Part shown: positions 9,236-19,124 of the stretch, in pieces
Position numbering within the stretch: position 1 is the stretch's first letter
How the letters are laid out: every line of letters begins with the position of its first letter
Assembly (NCBI RefSeq): GCF_014191505.1
Contig: NZ_JACHWS010000003.1
Span: forward strand, 434,001 to 498,000
Source: Hoyosella altamirensis
GTDB taxonomy: Bacteria > Actinomycetota > Actinomycetes > Mycobacteriales > Mycobacteriaceae
DNA length: 64,000 nt
Direction of reading: 5' to 3'
Notes under the pieces: model-generated
Database searches by the model: none
What the model was told of the DNA's origin: nothing
The model's input: only the letters and a program-made list of their open reading frames with translations
Translations under genes and position numbers: made by a program

Positions 9236-12200
9236 ATGACTCAGACACTGAACCAGGCAGCACCCACTTTCAGTTTCACCAGCCCCACCCGCGACGAGGC
9301 ACCAGTCGCGTTCCTCTCGTGGCCTGATAGCGCCCCGCTCCTGGCAGATCTCGTTGCCACGTTCGCGGACCTTGGACTGCGGGTCGCCTCGCACGAATCT
9401 GTAGGCGGAGGGCATCGATTTACTTTTTGTCCCCCTGATTTCGCGTGGAAGGAGGGCACCGCGGCCATGCTGTCGGCCGCCCTCATTGCCGCAGCCAATG
9501 ACGAGTTCGAGATCGACCTTTACGCACGGCTGATCTGCACAGCTCATATCGACTGGCAATCTGTTGCGCTGGTCCGTGCAGCCTGCCGGTATCTGCGCCA
9601 GGCGGGACTCAAACTAGCCGAGAAGAATACGGTCGAGATCCTTGTGCGGCATCCGGATTTCGTGCGCTCCTGGATCGGCTTGTTCCATGCCCGCTTCGAG
9701 CCTGAGTCCGGACGCGACGCACGAGTGCTCAGCGAGATTGTCACCGCGAGCATCGCGACGACCTCAACCCTGGACGAGGATCGACTGCTTCGCGCATTGC
9801 ATTCATTCCTGGATGCGACGTTGCGGACAAACTGGTTCCAAGTACCCCAGCCGCAAACACTCGCTTTTAAGGTCGACCCGTCCCTGCTGACGGTAAAGAC
9901 AGCGGTGACACCGTTCCGGGAGGTCTTCGTTCACGGGCCACGAGTCGAAGGCAGCCATGTGCGCGGTGGCCTGATCGCACGCGGTGGGTTGCGCTGGTCG
10001 GATCGCAAAGATGACTTCCGCACCGAGGTTCTTGGCCTGCTCAAAACCCAGGTTGTGAAGAACTCACTCATCGTTCCGAACGGCGCGAAAGGTGCATTCG
10101 TCGTGCGGGGCGAGACGACACCGCCCGGGGTGCGTGCGGCCTACAGCGATTTCATTGGCGCGCTGCTCGACGTTACCGACAACATCATCGACCAGAAAGT
10201 CGTTCCGCCAGCGAACACGAGAACCTACGACGGGCCCGACCCGTATCTCGTGGTGGCGGCGGACAAGGGCACTGCCACGTTCTCCGACTTGGCGAATAGC
10301 ATCGCGACCTCACGTGGCTTCTGGCTGGGTGACGCGTTCGCTTCGGGCGGCTCTGTGGGGTACGACCACAAGGCCATGGGCATCACGGCCCGCGGAGCGT
10401 GGTGCTCGGTCCGGCGCCATCTCGCTGAACTCGGACTCGACGTCGACACCGATCCCTTCACTGTGGCCGGCATCGGTGACATGTCCGGTGATGTTTTCGG
10501 AAACGGAATGCTGCTCTCGCGGCAAATCAGGTTGATCGGAGCCTTCGATCACCGGCACATCTTCCTTGATCCGAATCCTGACCCCGAGGCATCGTTCGAG
10601 GAGCGTCAGCGGCTTGCGACTCTCCCCCGCAGTAGCTGGGACGATTACCGCCGCTCCGCTATCTCCGACGGCGGAGGCGTGTGGTCGCGTTCAGCGAAAA
10701 CGATCCGGCTCACCCCAGAAGTACGGTCGCGGCTGGGCGTGACGGCCCAGCAGCTCTCCCCCGACGAGTTGATCAAGGCACTCCTCACAGCGCATGTCGA
10801 CGTGCTGTGGAATGGCGGTATCGGCACCTACGTCAAGGCAAGCGCAGAGGGGCACAGCGTCGCAGCTGACCCCGTCAACGACAGCGTCCGCGTCGACGCG
10901 GATGAACTTGCTTGCCGCGCCGTCGGTGAAGGCGGAAACCTCGGCTTCACGCAGCGCGGACGAGTCGAATACGCGCTGCGCGGCGGAAGGATCAACGCCG
11001 ACTTCATTGACAACGCGGCGGGCGTCGCGACATCGGACCGCGAAGTCAACATCAAGATTGCGCTCGACGCGGTCGTAGCGGCGGGGTCGATGACTACCGT
11101 TGAAAGGAACAGTTTGCTAGCGGCCGCTGCCGACGACGTCGCGGCCGCCGTTCTGGCGGACTCCGATAGGCAGACACTCGCCCTCAGCCTGGCGGAAGCA
11201 CATTCACGGTTCCTGGTCAGCAGACACGAACGACTGATCGAGAACCTCGAAGTATCAGCGGGGATCACCCGGGATGGCGAGGGTCTGCCGTCCGACGCGG
11301 AACTCCGGGCACGGCACGTGGCGGGTACAGGACTAGTACGGCCAGAGATCGCGGTTCTCCTCGCGCAATCAAAAAACCTCGTGCGCCAGGAGCTCGCGGA
11401 CTCGTCCGCCCTCGACAATCCCATATTCACGCACACGGTCACTGACTACTTCCCGCCGCTGATACGTAAGGCAGCGGCCGGATACCTGCACACTCATCAG
11501 CTGGCTCGCGAGATCAAGTCAGTTGTGGTCGCGGGTGAGATCATCAACCGGGTCGGTCCTGGCCTCGTGCGCCGCCTCGAGGAACAGTTCGGTGCGACAA
11601 CTCCCCAGATCGCAGTGGCCTATTGGGTGGTCCGGGACGTCTACAGCATCGATTCTGTGTGGCAAAGTCTGGATACGCTCGACATGGCGCCGCACACGCG
11701 CATGACGCTTCTCACCAGCGTTCAGGAACTGATCGAAACCGCTACGGCGTGGTTGTTGCAGCACGCACCGAATATGCCGGCGCGTGATCTGATCACTCAG
11801 TACAAGCCTCACATAGAAGCGCTGAAAGCAGAGTTGCCTCAGCTTCGTGGACTCTTGGACCCAGACCTGGCGACGCTGCGTTTGCTCGCACATGGCTTCG
11901 CATTGTCGGACACAGCACGTGCTACGGGCCGCCCGATTGGTGCTGTCGCGCAAACTTACACCGAAGTGGGACGGGCTGTCGGGCTCGACTGGCTGGCGCA
12001 GGACGTCGCACAGAACACGCCCGCTGAGGCCGACCATTGGGATGCGCTCGCGAATACCATTCTAGTTGCCGAACTGAATCACCAATGGCACCAGCTTGTT
12101 CGGCGGTTACTACTGACGTCCTCAGACCTCGAGGCACCTGCGCACGACCTTGTGACCCGGTGGATCGCACAGACACCACAGACCGGACGCGTGAGCACGC

Positions 12201-12301
12201 TCATCGGCGAACTGAAAGCGAGCGGCCACGTGACCCCAGCACGATTGTGCGTGGTCACCGCGGCGTTCAAGGCGTTCGGGGCATGTGCGGCATTCCACTA
12301 A
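9236..12301 (+). CDS. NAD-type large glutamate dehydrogenase (short form)
   Basis: It is expected to oxidise glutamate to 2-oxoglutarate and ammonia with NAD. The 1021-residue length is well short of the roughly 1600-residue mycobacterial/Streptomyces 180-kDa class, and most of the N-terminal regulatory region is missing. The catalytic part is clear: GGLRWSDRKDDF with EVLGLLKTQVVKNSLIVP from about residue 245, VAADKGTATF, the dinucleotide-binding VAGIGDMSGDVFGNGM, VLWNGGIGTYVKA, and EGGNLGFTQRGRVEYA with INADFIDNAAGV. A helical C-terminal region follows. ATG 9236 is used; GTG 9176 would add 20 residues without family support. The stop codon abuts the stop of the convergent PucR-type gene with no spacer. 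Neighbouring GABA genes suggest a role in feeding amino-acid carbon into the TCA cycle. Confidence 0.88.
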   Translation: MTQTLNQAAPTFSFTSPTRDEAPVAFLSWPDSAPLLADLVATFADLGLRVASHESVGGGHRFTFCPPDFAWKEGTAAMLSAALIAAANDEFEIDLYARLICTAHIDWQSVALVRAACRYLRQAGLKLAEKNTVEILVRHPDFVRSWIGLFHARFEPESGRDARVLSEIVTASIATTSTLDEDRLLRALHSFLDATLRTNWFQVPQPQTLAFKVDPSLLTVKTAVTPFREVFVHGPRVEGSHVRGGLIARGGLRWSDRKDDFRTEVLGLLKTQVVKNSLIVPNGAKGAFVVRGETTPPGVRAAYSDFIGALLDVTDNIIDQKVVPPANTRTYDGPDPYLVVAADKGTATFSDLANSIATSRGFWLGDAFASGGSVGYDHKAMGITARGAWCSVRRHLAELGLDVDTDPFTVAGIGDMSGDVFGNGMLLSRQIRLIGAFDHRHIFLDPNPDPEASFEERQRLATLPRSSWDDYRRSAISDGGGVWSRSAKTIRLTPEVRSRLGVTAQQLSPDELIKALLTAHVDVLWNGGIGTYVKASAEGHSVAADPVNDSVRVDADELACRAVGEGGNLGFTQRGRVEYALRGGRINADFIDNAAGVATSDREVNIKIALDAVVAAGSMTTVERNSLLAAAADDVAAAVLADSDRQTLALSLAEAHSRFLVSRHERLIENLEVSAGITRDGEGLPSDAELRARHVAGTGLVRPEIAVLLAQSKNLVRQELADSSALDNPIFTHTVTDYFPPLIRKAAAGYLHTHQLAREIKSVVVAGEIINRVGPGLVRRLEEQFGATTPQIAVAYWVVRDVYSIDSVWQSLDTLDMAPHTRMTLLTSVQELIETATAWLLQHAPNMPARDLITQYKPHIEALKAELPQLRGLLDPDLATLRLLAHGFALSDTARATGRPIGAVAQTYTEVGRAVGLDWLAQDVAQNTPAEADHWDALANTILVAELNHQWHQLVRRLLLTSSDLEAPAHDLVTRWIAQTPQTGRVSTLIGELKASGHVTPARLCVVTAAFKAFGACAAFH

Positions 12302-13822
12302 TCATGACTGCTGGACGATCAGCCCGAGCAGGAGTTCCGCGCGAACCCTTGCCACACTCAGATCGCAGTTCAGTATCGCCTCGGCACGCGCGATACGGTT
12401 GCGCAATGTGTGCCGATGGACGCCCAGCACCGCGGCCGCGGATTCCCAATGACCGTTCGCTTCGAGGAATGCCCGCAGCGATGGCAGCAGTTCGGTGCTG
12501 TTCTGTTTGTCGTACTCGGCAAGCGGAGTGATGAGAGTGTCCGCGAGCGCGGAGAGGACCTGACGGGCCTCAGGGAACGCGAGAAGCGCGTAACCTGTAA
12601 GGCGCGCGAACTCCAGCGGCGCGCCGCCGTATTCGGCGGCTGAAGCCGCGAGCGCTGCATTCCCGGCTGCGCCTCGGATCTGGTCGACGGGGAGCGCGGA
12701 ACTCAGCCCTGCACGAACTGATTTGAGTTCATCCGACCGCAGTCCTTTGAGGAGGGAATGCGCGAACGCAGCGTCGTCTGAACCGTTCAGCAGCACTGTC
12801 AGCTCATCGTTGTGCCGGTAGGTGAAGGACGGCCGGCCTGCGTCGTGTAGTTGTTCCTCGGCGGCCCGCGTTGCCCGTTCGAGGACATCTGGATCTCCCG
12901 AAACGAGGGTGAGGACCCGGATAAGGCCACGGTCGTCGGCTGCGGTGCGGACCTGAGCCCAAGCAGCGGACTTGTCGGTCGCGTCGGCTAGCACCTGTCC
13001 GAGCGCTGCGCTGTTCAGTTTGTTTTGTGTGGCGCGCAGGCGGACTGGCTTCTCGAAATCCAGCGCCAAGAGCGAGTTGGCGTGGCCGAGAAGCAGCTGT
13101 TCAGCGCTGCCCAGCGGCGCTGGACTGACCACTGCCAGGTAGCCGTGAATCACCTGGCCTACCGCGATGGTCTGTACTGCTACAGACGAACCGTTAGGGA
13201 GCACCGACACGCGGCTGGTAGCTGTACCGGCGTCGATCAGCGCTCTCACCTGTTCCACCGCGCCACGATCGACCGGTGCCGGCTGCGTGTCAGTCACCCG
13301 GCCGGCCTTATCCACGAGAAGTACCGTCGCCCGGATCGCCGAACCTAGTTCCCGGAGTGTCGCCGTCGTCCCGCCCTGGATGACAGCGCGCGTCATTCGT
13401 GGCTGCGCGCGGGATGCACGGAGGACCGCTTCGTATTGCTGCTCGGCGAGCCGTGTCATCACCTTTTTGTGGATCGCGGCGAAGGGCGTCGGAAGGGGCA
13501 CTTCGAGCAGCGGAAGTCCCGCTTCATTCGCGGCGTCGATCAGATCTGCGGGGACAGTGGGGTGCGATAGCCCTGTGCCGAAACCCAATGCCGCAACGTC
13601 ACATTCAACGAGCCTACGAATGTAGTGAGCCCGGTCGGCAGTGCTCAGTGGCATGGTTATCCCCGTTGTGAGGATGAGTTCCCCGCCCGACAGCCAGCGG
13701 AATGGATCTTCGAGTTCGGTTGTCAGCACGAGGGTGATCGTCCTTGTCAGGCCGGCTCCCCCGCCTTTGAGCTCAAGCGAAAGATCTGGCTGCGCTAGCA
13801 CCCATTTCACTGGGACGCCCAT
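12302..13822 (-). CDS. PucR-family transcriptional regulator
   Basis: The product has 506 residues. An N-terminal sensor domain of PucR type (about residues 1-130, with EDPFRWLSGGELILTTG) and a GGDEF-related middle region precede a C-terminal helix-turn-helix. The latter is FLEANGHWESAAAVLGVHRH with TLRNRIARAEAIL (about residues 450-490), the signature of the PucR HTH_30 domain. It is divergent from gabT, with 175 bases between the start codons, and tail-to-tail with the glutamate dehydrogenase. By position it is the likely regulator of gabT-gabD, probably responding to GABA or a related metabolite; this is inference. Actinobacterial PucR proteins near gab genes commonly act as activators. 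Confidence 0.88.
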   Translation of the reverse strand: MGVPVKWVLAQPDLSLELKGGGAGLTRTITLVLTTELEDPFRWLSGGELILTTGITMPLSTADRAHYIRRLVECDVAALGFGTGLSHPTVPADLIDAANEAGLPLLEVPLPTPFAAIHKKVMTRLAEQQYEAVLRASRAQPRMTRAVIQGGTTATLRELGSAIRATVLLVDKAGRVTDTQPAPVDRGAVEQVRALIDAGTATSRVSVLPNGSSVAVQTIAVGQVIHGYLAVVSPAPLGSAEQLLLGHANSLLALDFEKPVRLRATQNKLNSAALGQVLADATDKSAAWAQVRTAADDRGLIRVLTLVSGDPDVLERATRAAEEQLHDAGRPSFTYRHNDELTVLLNGSDDAAFAHSLLKGLRSDELKSVRAGLSSALPVDQIRGAAGNAALAASAAEYGGAPLEFARLTGYALLAFPEARQVLSALADTLITPLAEYDKQNSTELLPSLRAFLEANGHWESAAAVLGVHRHTLRNRIARAEAILNCDLSVARVRAELLLGLIVQQS

Positions 13823-13997
13823 CGCTCCTCCTCACTCAGCTAGCGACACCACACATCCCAGCCGCGACGGATGTACAACCTGTCAATCACGGCCAGCACG
13901 ATTGCACCATTTTGTCAGGGTACGCGCACCTGTGAAGGGGACCACACTGGGGTTCAGCGCATGAGTTCTCACTACTAGACAGCAAGGACCACCACAG

Positions 13998-15332
13998 ATG
14001 ACAACTCCTTCGTTCCGGTTGCCGCAGAAGCGCGCCCTGGTCACCGAGCTCCCCGGCCCGAAGTCCACGGCACTGACAGCGCGCCGACAGGCTTCGGTAG
14101 CCGCGGGTGTGGGCTCAGCGGTGCCTGTTTACACCGCTGATGCCGACGGTGGCATCATCGTCGACGTCGACGGCAACTCTCTGATCGACCTCGGCTCAGG
14201 CATCGCAGTGACCAGCGTCGGCGCGTCCGACCCTCATGTTGTTGAAGCAGTGCGCGAGCAAGCAGGGCACTTCACGCACACCTGCTTTATGGTGACTCCG
14301 TACGAAGGGTATGTGCAGGTAGCCGAGGAGCTTGCCGCCATGACACCCGGAGAACACGAAAAGCGCACAGTGCTGTTCAATTCGGGGGCTGAGGCTGTCG
14401 AGAATGCCGTTAAGGTCGCTCGGCTTGCTACCGGCAAGAACGCCGTCGTCGCGTTCGACCACGCCTATCACGGACGCACCAACCTCACGATGGCGCTCAC
14501 CGCCAAGTCGCTCCCTTACAAGAAGCACATGGGTCCGTTCGCGCCGGACATTTACCGCATGCCCGGCTCGTATCCCTATCGCGACGGTCTTGACGGGGCG
14601 GCTGCCGCACGGCGCGCAATCAGCCAGATCGAAGTTCAGATCGGCGCGGACGAACTCGCCGCGATCATCATCGAGCCAATTCAGGGTGAAGGCGGCTTCA
14701 TCGTTCCCGCAAAAGGCTTCCTTCCGACCCTCGTCGACTGGGCCAAGTCGAACAATGTGGTCTTCATAGCTGACGAAGTGCAAACCGGTTTTGCGCGGAC
14801 TGGACAGTGGTTCGCGAGCAACGATGAAGAGACTGTCCCTGACATCATCACCATGGCGAAAGGGATCGCGGGCGGATTACCGCTGTCCGCGATCACCGGC
14901 CGCGCCGACCTGCTCGACGCAGTCCATCCAGGTGGCCTGGGCGGCACATACGGCGGCAACCCCATCGCTTGCGCGGGTGCGCTCGGAGCGATACACGCGA
15001 TGCGCGCGTACGATCTTCCAGCCAGAGCGCGAGCCATCGGTGACATCGCTTTTACCCGCCTGCGTGCCCTGCAGGAAGAGATCCCCGCCGTTGGTGACGT
15101 CCGTGGACGTGGCGCGATGATCGCAGTCGAGTTCGTGAAGCCGGGAACGAACGATCCGGATCCCGCTCTCGCGAAAGCCGTCGCTGCGAAGGCGCTCAGC
15201 GAGGGCGTCATTCTCCTCACCTGCGGCTCCTACGGCAACGTCGTCCGGCTACTCCCCCCTCTCGTCATCAGCGACGACCTGCTGAGCGAGGGTCTTGATG
15301 TCCTCGAATCAGCTGTCCGCTCCCTCACCTGA
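13998..15332 (+). CDS. gabT: 4-aminobutyrate aminotransferase
   Basis: A class III PLP-dependent aminotransferase of 444 residues that converts GABA and 2-oxoglutarate to succinate semialdehyde and glutamate. The PLP lysine is K288 in MAKGIAGGLPLSA. Also visible are FNSGAEAVENAVKVAR (cofactor phosphate binding), DHAYHGRTN and EPIQGEGGFIVP, with FIADEVQTGFARTG holding the Asp that contacts the pyridine ring. ATG 13998 follows AAGGAC by a suitable distance. It is followed within 10 bases by gabD on the same strand, so the two are an operon for GABA breakdown. The divergent PucR-type gene is the probable regulator. Activity on other omega-amino acids cannot be excluded. Confidence 0.94.
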   Translation: MTTPSFRLPQKRALVTELPGPKSTALTARRQASVAAGVGSAVPVYTADADGGIIVDVDGNSLIDLGSGIAVTSVGASDPHVVEAVREQAGHFTHTCFMVTPYEGYVQVAEELAAMTPGEHEKRTVLFNSGAEAVENAVKVARLATGKNAVVAFDHAYHGRTNLTMALTAKSLPYKKHMGPFAPDIYRMPGSYPYRDGLDGAAAARRAISQIEVQIGADELAAIIIEPIQGEGGFIVPAKGFLPTLVDWAKSNNVVFIADEVQTGFARTGQWFASNDEETVPDIITMAKGIAGGLPLSAITGRADLLDAVHPGGLGGTYGGNPIACAGALGAIHAMRAYDLPARARAIGDIAFTRLRALQEEIPAVGDVRGRGAMIAVEFVKPGTNDPDPALAKAVAAKALSEGVILLTCGSYGNVVRLLPPLVISDDLLSEGLDVLESAVRSLT

Positions 15333-15342
15333 AGGACAATTC

Positions 15343-16797
15343 ATGCTCAACACAACTCGACTGCTCGCATCCGTGCCTAGCGGACTGTGGATCGATGGGG
15401 CCTCGACCGAACCTGTCGATGGAGGCAGCTTTCCAGTCCACAACCCGGCCACCGGTGAGGTACTCACCGAGGTCTCCGACGCCTCACCGAAAGATGCTCT
15501 CCGCGCGCTCGATTCCGCCTGCGCGGTGCAAGCAGAATGGGCGGCCACCGCACCGCGCACCCGGTCCGCCATTTTGCGGCGAGCCTGGGAACTTCTCATC
15601 GAACGCACCGAAGACTTCGCCATGCTCATGACTCTCGAGATGGGCAAAGCCCTATCCGAAAGTCGTGGCGAACTTAACTACGGCGCAGAGTTTCTGCGGT
15701 GGTTCAGTGAAGAAGCAGTACGAATTCAGGGCCGCTACACCGAGGCGCCGAATGGCAACGGCCGGATCCTGGTTACGAAAGAGCCGGTCGGCCCCTGTCT
15801 TGCGATCACGCCGTGGAACTTCCCGCTGGCTATGGGTACCCGAAAGATCGGCCCTGCGCTCGCCGCAGGCTGCACGATGATCGTGAAACCGTCCGCGGAC
15901 ACTCCCTTGACGATGCTTTTGCTCGCGCAGGTGTTCGCCGACGCGGGGCTGCCCGCCGGTGTGCTATCGGTACTGCCGTCGTCACATTCATCGGCGCTGA
16001 GCGACCAGCTGATCAGTGACGCCCGCCTGCGTAAAGTCACTTTTACCGGCTCAACACGCGTCGGCAGTGTCCTGATCAGCGAGTCCGCACCGAACGTCCA
16101 GCGAACATCGATGGAACTCGGTGGCAACGCTCCATTCATCGTGTTTGATGACGCTGATCTTGACGCAGCAGTCGAGGGTGCGATGGCTGCGAAAATGCGC
16201 AACGGCGGAGAGGCATGTACGGCAGCGAATCGGTTGTTCGTACACAACAGCATTCGCGCTGAATTCACCGCCCGCCTCACTGCCCGAATTGCTGCGCTGA
16301 AGGTCGGCCCCGGCTACGAGCCGGATATAAACGTCGGCCCGCTGATCAATGGGCGGCAGCGCGATTCGGTTGCGGAACTCGTGGCTGACGCAGTCGCAGC
16401 CGGGGCGACAGTACTCACCGGTGGCAGGCCGCTCGATGGGCCTGGCTTCTTTTACGCGCCAACAGTTCTCACGGATGTTCCCAGTTCGGCACGCATCGCT
16501 CACGAGGAAATCTTCGGCCCCGTTGCGCCGATCTTTGGCTTCGACACTGAAGAGGAAGCAATCGCACTCGCCAATAACACTGAGTTCGGGCTAGCGGCCT
16601 ACTTCTACACGAAGGACATCGACCGGGTGTTCCGAGTCTCCCGTGCGCTCGAAGCCGGGATGGTGGGCGTCAACCGCGGCGTGATCTCTGACCCAGCCGC
16701 ACCATTCGGTGGAGTCAAAGCGTCTGGTCTCGGCAGCGAAGGCGGTACTGAAGGGATCGAGGAGTACCTGAACACCAAGTACGTGGCGTTTACGTAG
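15343..16797 (+). CDS. gabD: Succinate-semialdehyde dehydrogenase
   Basis: An aldehyde dehydrogenase of 484 residues that oxidises succinate semialdehyde to succinate with NAD(P). The catalytic Cys292 is in GGEACTAANRLFV and the general base Glu258 is in TSMELGGNAPFIVF. The cofactor-binding TPWNFPLAMGTRKIGPALAAG and the FTGSTRVG turn are intact. ATG 15343 is chosen because GAAGGA lies 7 bases upstream and the start falls 10 bases after the gabT stop. The frame is open further upstream, but that would overlap gabT by dozens of bases. The C-terminal GGVKASGLGSEGGTEGIEEYL block is typical of the GabD type. Confidence 0.93.
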   Translation: MLNTTRLLASVPSGLWIDGASTEPVDGGSFPVHNPATGEVLTEVSDASPKDALRALDSACAVQAEWAATAPRTRSAILRRAWELLIERTEDFAMLMTLEMGKALSESRGELNYGAEFLRWFSEEAVRIQGRYTEAPNGNGRILVTKEPVGPCLAITPWNFPLAMGTRKIGPALAAGCTMIVKPSADTPLTMLLLAQVFADAGLPAGVLSVLPSSHSSALSDQLISDARLRKVTFTGSTRVGSVLISESAPNVQRTSMELGGNAPFIVFDDADLDAAVEGAMAAKMRNGGEACTAANRLFVHNSIRAEFTARLTARIAALKVGPGYEPDINVGPLINGRQRDSVAELVADAVAAGATVLTGGRPLDGPGFFYAPTVLTDVPSSARIAHEEIFGPVAPIFGFDTEEEAIALANNTEFGLAAYFYTKDIDRVFRVSRALEAGMVGVNRGVISDPAAPFGGVKASGLGSEGGTEGIEEYLNTKYVAFT

Positions 16798-16822
16798 ATC
16801 CGGTGTGTGACCCGAAACGCGT

Positions 16823-16865
16823 GTGATCTGCGCCCCTGTGCCCGGAATCCGGGGACGCAGATCAC
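16823..16865 (+). terminator. Hairpin after gabD
   Basis: GTGATCTGCG (16823-16832) pairs perfectly with CGCAGATCAC (16856-16865), with an inner CCCC/GGGG pairing. It begins 25 bases after the gabD stop. There is no T-tract. Confidence 0.75.
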
Positions 16866-17046
16866 TAGCCTGAAATGAGGGAAAAGCCGACGAAGTTGTC
16901 GGCGTGAGGTCCTGTTCACTATCCTTTGCTGCCACTGTCGGCCGCCCGCCCGCACCGTGCCCGATCGCGCATCGGACAGCTGACGAATCGCTCCGCGCAT
17001 CGCGCATCGTGCTTGCACCATCCCCGCGTTGTGAGGAGCTTCCAGC

Positions 17047-17883
17047 ATGTCATCACCAACTTTGCAGTCACAGGCCGTAGACACGTCAGTCGCCCGATCC
17101 TGGCTGCTCCGAGGGCCCGCCAACTACAGCGATATCGTTGCCGCCGAATCCAGCGGCGCTGATGTCGTCGTCCTCGACCTGGAAGACAGCGTCGCCGAAA
17201 ATGAGAAACATCAAGCGCGAGAGAACGTTTGGCGCTGGCTGGATCAGGGGAAACCGACGTGGGTGCGGATCAACGACGTGTGCACTCCGCATTGGAGTCA
17301 TGACTTGGACATGCTCTCGTCCGTGAAAGGCGTCGCCGGTGTGATGCTCGCGAAGGCAGAGCATCACGATCAGATAGCTGCGACGGCCGCGCGACTGCCC
17401 GCAGGGACACCGATAGTCGCACTCGTCGAAAGCGCGCTTGGCCTCGAAGAAGCCCGCGGCATAGCGAGCGCGAGCGGCGTTCTACGGCTCGCGTTCGGCA
17501 CTGGCGACTTTCGCAAAGATATCGGTGCCGCAGCTGACCCTGTTTCACTCGCATATGCGCGTTCCCGCCTCGTTGTAGCGAGCCGAGCGGAGCGGATCCA
17601 CGCGCCAATCGACGGACCGACGCTGACCGACAGTATTGACGAATACCGCGCTGGCATTACGGTCGGTATTGCTGCAGGCATGACTGGAAAACTGTGCCTC
17701 TCTTCGCAGCACGCGCGACTCATCAACAATGAGCTCACCCCCTCCGCTGCCGATGTGAGGTGGGCTGAGGCGACCATCGCACGCCTCGGCGTGGACGGCG
17801 CACAGGTGAAATACGGCAGCGAAAGGCCGCAACTCGAACGGGCCCGCAAGATCCGGGAACTTGTCGCTGCGTTCTCGCGGTAA
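17047..17883 (+). CDS. HpcH/HpaI aldolase / CitE-like CoA-ester lyase
   Basis: The product has 278 residues and a TIM-barrel fold. RSWLLRGPANYSDIVAAES at the start, GADVVVLDLEDSVAENEK (metal and substrate Asp/Glu), and ALVESALGLEEARGIA followed by AFGTGDF are typical of the CitE/malyl-CoA lyase-like family. Stand-alone CitE proteins without citrate lyase partners cleave or hydrolyse 3-hydroxy acyl-CoA thioesters (for example citramalyl- or malyl-CoA); the exact substrate cannot be read here. A GAGGAG ribosome-binding site lies 8 bases before ATG 17047. It is separated from gabD by a terminator, so it probably has its own promoter. Confidence 0.83.
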   Translation: MSSPTLQSQAVDTSVARSWLLRGPANYSDIVAAESSGADVVVLDLEDSVAENEKHQARENVWRWLDQGKPTWVRINDVCTPHWSHDLDMLSSVKGVAGVMLAKAEHHDQIAATAARLPAGTPIVALVESALGLEEARGIASASGVLRLAFGTGDFRKDIGAAADPVSLAYARSRLVVASRAERIHAPIDGPTLTDSIDEYRAGITVGIAAGMTGKLCLSSQHARLINNELTPSAADVRWAEATIARLGVDGAQVKYGSERPQLERARKIRELVAAFSR

Positions 17884-17891
17884 CCACCGGC

Positions 17892-17950
17892 TCGTGTGCA
17901 CAAACTCGCGGATCCGCCCGCCGCAGGATTCTGCGATTCTGTGCACACGA
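17892..17950. terminator. Long palindromic bidirectional terminator
   Basis: Arms 17892-17912 and 17930-17950 pair over 21 positions with few mismatches (the outer 11 are perfect, TCGTGTGCACA). It lies between the convergent citE-like and glycerate kinase genes. The left arm matches the palindrome at 25330-25350 in 18 of 21 bases. Confidence 0.8.
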
Positions 17951-17967
17951 CGCGGTTGTGAGACCGC

Positions 17968-19101
17968 TCAACTGGTCTCCGACCACCACTGCCTGACGGC
18001 GGACTCAGTGACTTCACGTAGCACTCTGCTCGCCTGCGCTTGCGCTACTTCTGGCGAGCCGGCCGACTCAGTCAGGCTGTACGCTGCCTTGATGCCCGAC
18101 TCTTCCAACGCTGCCTGATCGGTGTCGACGAGCCCGGCAATCGCTAAGCACGGCACACCGAGCTCTCGTGCCAGCAGGGCGACTGCACTCGGCGCTTTGC
18201 CGCGCAGCGTCTGGCTGTCGAGGCGCCCCTCTCCGACAAGCACCAGCGCCGCACCGTCGATGGCGTTTCGCGCGCCAGCCACCTCCAGCAGGAATTGTGC
18301 CCCGGAAATTCCTGTAGCTCTGAGAAAGGCGAACGCTCCCGCACCTATGCCGCCCGCAGCGCCCGCGCCAGCACGCGCCGTGATGCCCGGCGACGTTTGT
18401 TCCAGGAGCCCGGCGTACCGCTCGAGACCGCGCGTTAACGACGCCACTGCGTCCGCGTCTGCCCCTTTTTGCGGGCCGAAGACCGGGGCCGCGCCGTCAG
18501 CGCCGACGAGTGGGTTATCGACATCGTATGCCACGGTGACTGTGCAATCTGACAGGCGCGGATCCAGTCCCGAGGCATCGATCCGCGCCAGCCGGGCGAG
18601 GGCCGCCCCGCCAGGCGGAAGCTCAGCGCCATCAGCGTCGAGCAGCCGGACTCCCAGCGCCTGAGCCATTCCCGCACCACCATCGGTGCACGCTGACCCG
18701 CCCAGGCCGAGGTGGATTCGCCGGTATCCGGCATCGAGGACGGCGAGCAGTAGTTCACCCACTCCGTAGGAGGTCGCGTCAATCGCGGTACGTGGACCAG
18801 GATTGGGGACTTGAGCTAGTCCGCACGCTTCCGCTGTCTCGAGGAAGACCTCGTCGCCAAGCACCGCGTATCGGGCGTTCGCAGGCTTCTGCAGCGGGCC
18901 GGTGACCTGAGCGGACCTGATTTCGGCGTTGCGTGCGGCGGCAACGTCGAGCATGCCCTCGCCACCATCGGAAACCGGAACCACCGTTGTGATGCACGCT
19001 GGCAGCGCCGCCCGGCAGCCGTCATGCATTGCGGCCGCCGCTTCGGCCGCGGTGAGGGAGCCCTTGAACTTATCTGGGGCGAGAACAATGTGGGGGCTCA
19101 T
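17968..19101 (-). CDS. Glycerate kinase (GlxK/GckA type I)
   Basis: The product has 377 residues and phosphorylates D-glycerate with ATP, probably to 2-phosphoglycerate. It begins with IVLAPDKFKGSLTAAEAA, followed by VVPVSDGGEGMLD and GLGGSACTDGGAGMAQALG, all conserved in the type I family; VRLLDADGAELPPGG and GAAGGIGAGAFAFL follow. The start is ATG 19101; the open frame extends 154 codons upstream but that stretch overlaps the DUF418 gene and has no family similarity. No strong ribosome-binding site is visible. DUF418 ends only 23 bases upstream on the same strand, so the two may share a transcript. Confidence 0.9.
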   Translation of the reverse strand: MSPHIVLAPDKFKGSLTAAEAAAAMHDGCRAALPACITTVVPVSDGGEGMLDVAAARNAEIRSAQVTGPLQKPANARYAVLGDEVFLETAEACGLAQVPNPGPRTAIDATSYGVGELLLAVLDAGYRRIHLGLGGSACTDGGAGMAQALGVRLLDADGAELPPGGAALARLARIDASGLDPRLSDCTVTVAYDVDNPLVGADGAAPVFGPQKGADADAVASLTRGLERYAGLLEQTSPGITARAGAGAAGGIGAGAFAFLRATGISGAQFLLEVAGARNAIDGAALVLVGEGRLDSQTLRGKAPSAVALLARELGVPCLAIAGLVDTDQAALEESGIKAAYSLTESAGSPEVAQAQASRVLREVTESAVRQWWSETS

Positions 19102-19124
19102 TGTTGCCACGCTAGTGGATCCGG

